Below, one piece after another: positions 39,154 through 43,914 of a stretch of 43,914 nt of DNA. A program made the translations under genes and the position numbers. The notes under the pieces are model-generated. The model was not told the origin of the DNA and searched no databases. It was given only the letters and a program-made list of their open reading frames with translations. Positions within the stretch are counted from its first letter, which is position 1. Each line of letters begins with the position of its first letter. This DNA is from Candidatus Staskawiczbacteria bacterium. Lineage in GTDB: Bacteria > Patescibacteriota > Minisyncoccia > Minisyncoccales > Staskawiczbacteraceae. Where the stretch lies: the NCBI GenBank assembly GCA_023245195.1, contig JAHFKU010000003.1:1-43914 (forward strand). The letters are read 5' to 3'.

Positions 39154-41139
39154 TTACACTAAGAAAGCAACGATCAAGAGAGCCACGATGTTGAGTACCT
39201 TAATCATTGGGTTAATTGCTGGGCCGGCGGTGTCTTTGTATGGGTCTCCAACGGTGTCGCCAGTTACAGCGGCTTGGTGGGCAAATGATCCTTTTCCGCC
39301 GAATGCGCCTCCTTCAATATATTTTTTAGCATTGTCCCAAGCGGCGCCTCCGGTGGTCATGGAAATTCCTACAAAGAGTCCCGTAACCGTGGCTCCAATT
39401 AACAATCCCCCCAGTGCCTCTACTCCCAAAAATACGCCTACCAAAATCGGTGCAGCCACCGGAATTAAGGCCGGGATCATCATTTCTTTAATGGCGGCTT
39501 TGGTTACAATGTCCACGCATTTTCCGTATTCTGGTTTGGCCGTGCCTTCCATTAAACCTTTAATTTCTTTAAATTGTCTTCGAACTTCTTCAACCACTTT
39601 GCCGGCGGTTTTTCCAACCGCGCCCATTAAAAAGCTGGCAAATAAATATGGTAATAGGCCTCCAATCAAAAGACCGGCAATCACTCTTGGATTTGATAAA
39701 TCAAAAATGGCATGAGAGCCTAATCGATTAGTAATTTCTTGGGTGTAGGCAGAAAATAATACTAGGGCCGCCAATCCCGCTGAAGCAATAGCATAACCTT
39801 TGGTAACGGCTTTGGTGGTATTTCCCACGGCGTCTAATTCATCGGTAATTTTTCTAACTTCCGGAGCCATGCCCGACATTTCGGCAATTCCGCCGGCGTT
39901 ATCGGTAATCGGGCCATAGGCATCAACTCCAACCACAATGCCTCCAATAGAAAGCATAGAAACCACCGCTAGCGCTACTCCATAAATTCCGGCCAGCCAA
40001 AAGCTTGCAATAGTACCGGCAGCGATTAACAGTACCGGAAGGGCGGTTGATTGCATGCCAATTCCCAAACCGCGGATAATATTGGTTCCATGACCCGTTT
40101 CAGAAGCCTTAGCAATGGATTTTACGGGGCTCCATTTTTTGTCGGTGTAGTATTCGGTAATAACAAACATTAAAGCGGCAACTGCTAAGCCGATTAGGCA
40201 TGACAAAAAGAGATTATCGGTTGGCACGATTTGCCCAGCCATCATTTTTGAAATGACAAAATAAAAGACAACGGCTGATAAAATAATGGAAGCCGCCACG
40301 CCTTTATACATGGCTCCCATGATTGATTTGTTGGCGCCCAATTTTACAAAAAAGCTCCCAATAATAGAAGTTAGCATAGAAACGCTTCCCAGCATCAGCG
40401 GAAGTAAAACAAACTTGTCTGAATTTGGGTACAAAAGGGCCCCGAGGATCATGGTGGCAACCATGGTGACTGAATAGGTTTCAAAAATATCGGCGGCCAT
40501 GCCAGCGCAGTCTCCCACGTTGTCGCCCACTTGGTCGGCAATCACTCCTGGGTTTCGAGGATCATCTTCAGGAATATTCTTTTCAATTTTTCCGACCATG
40601 TCGGTTCCCACATCAGCAGCTTTGGTGTAAATTCCGCCGCCAACCCTGGCAAAAACCGAAATTAAGCTGGCGCCAAAGCCCAAGCCAATAAGTCCTTCAA
40701 TTCCGGTGGTATAATAATATCCCGATACGGCCAAAAGCCCGAGCGACACCACTAAGAGTCCAGTAACTAATCCGCCTTTAAATGATAAATCTAGGCCTTG
40801 TGCCAAGCCTCGTTTTGAGGCTTCGGCAACTCGGGTATTGGTTTGAGTGGAAACTAACATGCCGATAAATCCTGAAACTCCCGATAATACTGCTCCGATT
40901 AAAAACCCAATCGCAATTTTCCAGCCCAAAAACAGTAGCCCGACAAAGATAATAATTGCAACGATGCTGACAGTTTTATACTGTCTTTTTAAAAAAGACA
41001 TGGCGCCTTCTTTTATGGCTTCAGTGATAGCAATGGCTTTGTCTTTTGCCGCCGGAGCTTTGTTAATTTTTGAAATTAAAAAAAACACAAACGCAACGGT
41101 AAAGAGCGAAACGATGATGGGATAAAAGATGATAGACAT
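39154..41139 (-). CDS. hppA: membrane-bound ion-translocating pyrophosphatase
   Basis: Integral membrane enzyme of about 16 helices that couples pyrophosphate hydrolysis to H+ (or Na+) export. The substrate site is visible as [58 protein letters not shown] and [22 protein letters not shown]. At 661 aa it is full length. [19 protein letters not shown] has Lys where K+-dependent enzymes have Ala, so by the established rule it should be K+-independent. It could supply ion gradient in a cell with few energy genes. First gene of the hppA-nudix-tig unit; the upstream gap carries an AAATCAAT element. Confidence 0.96.
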   Translation of the reverse strand: MSIIFYPIIVSLFTVAFVFFLISKINKAPAAKDKAIAITEAIKEGAMSFLKRQYKTVSIVAIIIFVGLLFLGWKIAIGFLIGAVLSGVSGFIGMLVSTQTNTRVAEASKRGLAQGLDLSFKGGLVTGLLVVSLGLLAVSGYYYTTGIEGLIGLGFGASLISVFARVGGGIYTKAADVGTDMVGKIEKNIPEDDPRNPGVIADQVGDNVGDCAGMAADIFETYSVTMVATMILGALLYPNSDKFVLLPLMLGSVSMLTSIIGSFFVKLGANKSIMGAMYKGVAASIILSAVVFYFVISKMMAGQIVPTDNLFLSCLIGLAVAALMFVITEYYTDKKWSPVKSIAKASETGHGTNIIRGLGIGMQSTALPVLLIAAGTIASFWLAGIYGVALAVVSMLSIGGIVVGVDAYGPITDNAGGIAEMSGMAPEVRKITDELDAVGNTTKAVTKGYAIASAGLAALVLFSAYTQEITNRLGSHAIFDLSNPRVIAGLLIGGLLPYLFASFLMGAVGKTAGKVVEEVRRQFKEIKGLMEGTAKPEYGKCVDIVTKAAIKEMMIPALIPVAAPILVGVFLGVEALGGLLIGATVTGLFVGISMTTGGAAWDNAKKYIEGGAFGGKGSFAHQAAVTGDTVGDPYKDTAGPAINPMIKVLNIVALLIVAFLV

Positions 41140-41141
41140 GA

Positions 41142-41230
41142 CTAATTTGAAATTTGAAATTTAAAATTTAAAATCAATCCGCGGCACCCGCGGGTGCCGC
41201 GGATGAATAATTCGAAATGATTAAAAATCT
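41142..41230. repeat. AAATCAAT element with a 28-bp GC palindrome upstream of hppA
   Basis: AATTTGAAATTTGAAATTT, AAATCAAT, palindrome ATCCGCGGCACCCG + inverse (41177-41204), GAATAATTCGAAATGATTAAAA. The flanks match those of the element at 8057-8213 while the palindrome is different. Confidence 0.85.
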
Positions 41231-41276
41231 GAAATTGCAAACTCGGCTTTTATTTTATAAATTTAAAACTAAATAT

Positions 41277-42797
41277 CTAATTTTGAATATATCTAATGCT
41301 AGGATAATGATCGGAAAAAAGTGTCTGGTTTTTAATTATTTGACCATTATTTACAATAATTTCATTAATTCTGTTGAGTTGACCTTTAAGACTATTTTCT
41401 ACTATTTTTATTTTTTGATCTTCTGTGGGATTTGAGGATCCATCCATACTGTAATTTGCTGTGGCCACTAAGTTAACTTCATTGGTATTAAAATCATATT
41501 CTGTAATTGATTGTGAGGCAAAGCCCGCATCTCCAAAGGCCCATCTCATATACAATTTATTTAAAACAGGATCATAGCCTACAATAGACGGAGAATCAAT
41601 ATTTTTTGCTAGCATTTTACTTTGTTCGGAGGCCAAGTCGTATTGTTGAAGAGTTAAGTTGCATTTTGCCATATAGTAATTACAATTTTCTCCAAAAAGG
41701 TAGTACAGATTATTTTTGTAAATGAAAAAGTCATTTACTACATTATTTGGTAAGGGGGCTTTTTGGGCAAGTCCAACTTCTGGCAAATTAATGTCCTCAA
41801 TTTGTTTTGACAAAAGATCAATAGAAGAAAGTTGCCCTCTCAAACCCACGAAGTAAATCTTATTTCCCGCAAGCTGCATTTGGGGGGCGGAATTACTGTA
41901 CAAGTCGAGGTAAGCCAAAACTTGTTCATTTCCGTTCCGATCCCTAAAAACTAACACTGTTTTTGTGTTTTCCCACTGAGGATCCATGCCTACGGAATTA
42001 AAACTTACATTTCTTTCAATCGTACCATTTGAACTGGGGCTAATAATATATAAAGAGTCACGCAAACTAATTCCACTAGTTAATAATGTAAGAAAATCGT
42101 TTACGCAATCATTATCAATAGTTGATCCATTTGAATATAGTACTAAACTATTCTGGCTATCTGTTTGAGGGAAATGATTTACATATACGCCGATATATTT
42201 AGTTCCTCCACCATTTTGATTTCTTTGCCAGAAAGAGATTATTTTAAAATGACTGCTCTGTAAATAGATGTCTTTTGTTTCTTTTTCCCAAAAATCTCGA
42301 GTAATTTCATTGAATTGGTAACTATTATATTTACTACTTAATGCTTCAGTGTCTATTTTTCCATAAGAAAGAATACAACCAGAAGAGTGCTTTAACTGCA
42401 AATTTATATTTTTGTCAGTCGTGGCTATAGCAGACCACTTTCCATTATAATTTATTTTAAATCCATACTCGCTATCTGTATAAGTTTCCCGATGAGAAAC
42501 GATTTTGCTAGTCCTATAGTCTTGGTATATAAAAACTCCAACCACTAAAACAGGCAATAAGATGATGGCGAGCGCCAAAATAGGAAAAATTCTTCTTTCA
42601 CTCTCCCGTCGTAATGCGAAAATTGAGAGGACGAAAACACTGACTAGAAGAAGAATAAAAAAAGCAATAAATACCAAGTAAGTAGAACTTTTTACAGGAA
42701 CAGTGGGACTTAGCGGGAAAACAAAAGGGAGAATAAAAAACAAAACGATAGGTAAAAGAGCAATAACCAGTGCTATGATTCCTAATTTATTTTTCAT
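41277..42797 (-). CDS. membrane-anchored protein of unknown function with large external domain
   Basis: A 506-aa protein with three hydrophobic helices near the N-terminus (about 7-30, 41-63, 74-93), then a soluble domain. The start of that domain (YTDSEYGFKINYNGKWSAI) resembles small lipoprotein-like folds that follow a membrane anchor. The rest has repeating short strands (VLVFRDRNGNEQVLAYLDLYSN, KIYFVGLRGQLSSIDLL, NNLYYLFGENCNYY) that suggest a beta-propeller, but this is inference. It begins 17 bases after nusA stops, on the same strand. No family recognised. Confidence 0.65.
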   Translation of the reverse strand: MKNKLGIIALVIALLPIVLFFILPFVFPLSPTVPVKSSTYLVFIAFFILLLVSVFVLSIFALRRESERRIFPILALAIILLPVLVVGVFIYQDYRTSKIVSHRETYTDSEYGFKINYNGKWSAIATTDKNINLQLKHSSGCILSYGKIDTEALSSKYNSYQFNEITRDFWEKETKDIYLQSSHFKIISFWQRNQNGGGTKYIGVYVNHFPQTDSQNSLVLYSNGSTIDNDCVNDFLTLLTSGISLRDSLYIISPSSNGTIERNVSFNSVGMDPQWENTKTVLVFRDRNGNEQVLAYLDLYSNSAPQMQLAGNKIYFVGLRGQLSSIDLLSKQIEDINLPEVGLAQKAPLPNNVVNDFFIYKNNLYYLFGENCNYYMAKCNLTLQQYDLASEQSKMLAKNIDSPSIVGYDPVLNKLYMRWAFGDAGFASQSITEYDFNTNEVNLVATANYSMDGSSNPTEDQKIKIVENSLKGQLNRINEIIVNNGQIIKNQTLFSDHYPSIRYIQN

Positions 42798-42814
42798 AAA
42801 TTATAATTTATTCT

Positions 42815-43914
42815 TTATTCTGCCGAATCTTCTTTTTTAACTTTTTTAGTTTTTTTCTTGGGTTTTTCTTCCTTTGCCTCGCCGGAGCTTTCAGCGGCGG
42901 TGGGTTCTGTTTCTTTTATGGCTTCTGCGGGTTTTTTCTCATCTGGCTTGATATCTATTTTCCAGCCCGTTAGTTGAGCTGCCAGTCTTACGTTTCGGCC
43001 GTCTTTGCCAATAGCCAAAGAAAGTTGGTCGGCGCCCACAAAAACTGTAGCCGTATTATTGCCCTCAATTTTTACGCCAGAAATTTTGGCTGGCGACAAG
43101 GCGTTGGGAATATACTTAGCTGGATCTTCATTCCATTCAATCACATCAATTTTTTCTCCGCCTAATTCGTTGATGACTGCCATAATGCGGGTTCCGCGCT
43201 GGCCAACGCAACTGCCAATTGGGTCAATACCCTGTTCGGTTGAAGTTACCGCAATTTTTGTCCGGTAGCCGGGCTCACGGGCGATGGATTTTATTACCAC
43301 CGTGCCCGAAGAAATTTCTGGAACTTCTAGTTCAAAAAGCCGGGATACCAATTTTGGATATGCCCGTGAAAGCAAAACCACCGAGCCCTTCGGCCCGTCT
43401 TCCACCTTTAAAATATACAGTTTTAATCGTTGGGCTTGGCGGTAAAATTCACCGGGAATTTGTTCTTCCCTGTTTAAAATACCCAGAGTCTTTCCAATGT
43501 CAATTAAAATGGTACTGCCTTCTATTCGCTGAACAACTCCAGAAATAATTTCACCTTCTTTGCTTCGGTATTCAGAGGCAATGACATCTTTTTCGGCTTC
43601 CCGTATTTTTTGCAAAATAACTTGTTTGGCGGTTTGGGCGGCAATTCGGCCGTAATCTTGTTTTGAGGTTAAGGGAATTTCTAGTTCTTCGCCCAGCTGG
43701 ATTTTTGGGTTTTTTTGGCGGGCCTCATCAAGCATGACGTGTTTTTCAGGATTGAAAACCACTTTTTTGGGTGCTTCTTCACCCTCTGCGACTCTATCAA
43801 AATCTTCGGCTGGCATGATTTTTTGCTCTTTTAGTGCATCAATTTCTTCTTGGGTGTAGAGCATGGAATCGTCTACCACCAATTTTAATTGCCAAAACTT
43901 AACATCGCCCGAAA
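42815..43914 (-). CDS. nusA: transcription factor NusA, N-terminus cut by window edge
   Basis: RNA polymerase elongation, pausing and antitermination factor. The frame is open to the window end: before a TTG at 43882 it reads GDVKFWQLKLVVDDSML, normal NusA N-terminal-domain sequence, so 43882 is not the start. Next come RIAAQTAKQVILQKIREAE, the S1 domain (GEIISGVVQRIEGSTILIDIG), KH1 (SCVGQRGTRIMAVINELGGEKIDVIEW) and KH2 (LAIGKDGRNVRLAAQLTGWKIDI). The tail is a Lys/Glu low-complexity stretch (EKPKKKTKKVKKEDSAE), unlike the C-terminal repeats of E. coli NusA. Probably in an operon with the unknown membrane gene downstream. Confidence 0.95.
   Translation of the reverse strand, partial: SGDVKFWQLKLVVDDSMLYTQEEIDALKEQKIMPAEDFDRVAEGEEAPKKVVFNPEKHVMLDEARQKNPKIQLGEELEIPLTSKQDYGRIAAQTAKQVILQKIREAEKDVIASEYRSKEGEIISGVVQRIEGSTILIDIGKTLGILNREEQIPGEFYRQAQRLKLYILKVEDGPKGSVVLLSRAYPKLVSRLFELEVPEISSGTVVIKSIAREPGYRTKIAVTSTEQGIDPIGSCVGQRGTRIMAVINELGGEKIDVIEWNEDPAKYIPNALSPAKISGVKIEGNNTATVFVGADQLSLAIGKDGRNVRLAAQLTGWKIDIKPDEKKPAEAIKETEPTAAESSGEAKEEKPKKKTKKVKKEDSAE

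Noticed and set aside
43882-43882. TTG as the start of NusA
   Set aside because: Upstream codons to the window edge read as conserved NusA sequence, so the gene continues outside the window.

Overview
The window looks like a piece of a Patescibacteria (Candidate Phyla Radiation) chromosome, most likely a Parcubacteria-type lineage. The basis is: AT-rich genes with few clear Shine-Dalgarno sites, the origin-type gene set dnaN-dnaA / rpmH-rnpA-yidC-khpB, a type IV secretion-like cluster of the PrgI / TraC-like / VirB4 / VirB6-TrbL kind, a type IV pilus ATPase, a stand-alone 5'-3' exonuclease domain, and abundant short palindromic repeats. TGA is used as a normal stop (ruvB and the Cas2-like gene), so this is not a code-25 lineage. 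No rRNA, tRNA, CRISPR array or intact transposase was seen.

Layout. 1-4.4 kb (minus): holA (cut by the window edge), a Cas2/PaaX-like gene bracketed by two large perfect palindromes, mutM, a HAMP/coiled-coil membrane protein, a 5'-3' exonuclease, tsaE. 4.5-12.4 kb (plus): degenerate DHH protein, pilB-type ATPase, a 450-bp structured non-coding region, ruvB, yebC, ruvC, a tiny very acidic protein, and a class A penicillin-binding protein behind a 160-nt hairpin leader. 12.5-17.5 kb: the replication-origin neighbourhood, dnaN and dnaA leftward, rpmH-rnpA-yidC-khpB rightward. 17.7-31.6 kb: the secretion-like cluster (minus): a 1405-aa protein with VirB2-like head and giant cysteine-rich ectodomain, a small membrane protein, VirB4, TraC-like, PrgI, an unknown protein and a TrbL/VirB6-like protein. 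It is interrupted by two inverted-repeat-bounded single-gene inserts (S23 four-helix bundle; truncated GxxExxY) and split by a plus-strand block with an AbiEii-type toxin-antitoxin pair and an SPFH protein. 31.8-43.9 kb: MntA/HepT toxin-antitoxin, rsmA, a LysM-M23 peptidase, then minus-strand housekeeping genes rny, clpP, tig, a Nudix hydrolase, hppA, an unknown membrane protein and nusA (cut by the window edge).

The most unusual layer is the repeats. Most longer intergenic gaps hold an inverted-repeat element, and several families can be told apart: (i) perfect palindromes of 34-44 bp; (ii) AGATTGC...GCAATGACG elements whose centre is a different palindrome in each copy; (iii) AATTTCTATTAAAT-ended elements, two without a gene and one carrying the S23 gene; (iv) a 201-bp element with 23-bp perfect inverted repeats and a truncated GxxExxY gene; (v) long hairpins sharing a conserved asymmetric bubble while their stems differ; (vi) AAATCAAT elements with different GC-rich palindromes. 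Several copies lie in frame inside tsaE, rsmA and probably mutM and are translated. The strongest candidates for an undescribed system are the Cas2-like gene with its palindromes and the S23 gene with its gene-less relatives.
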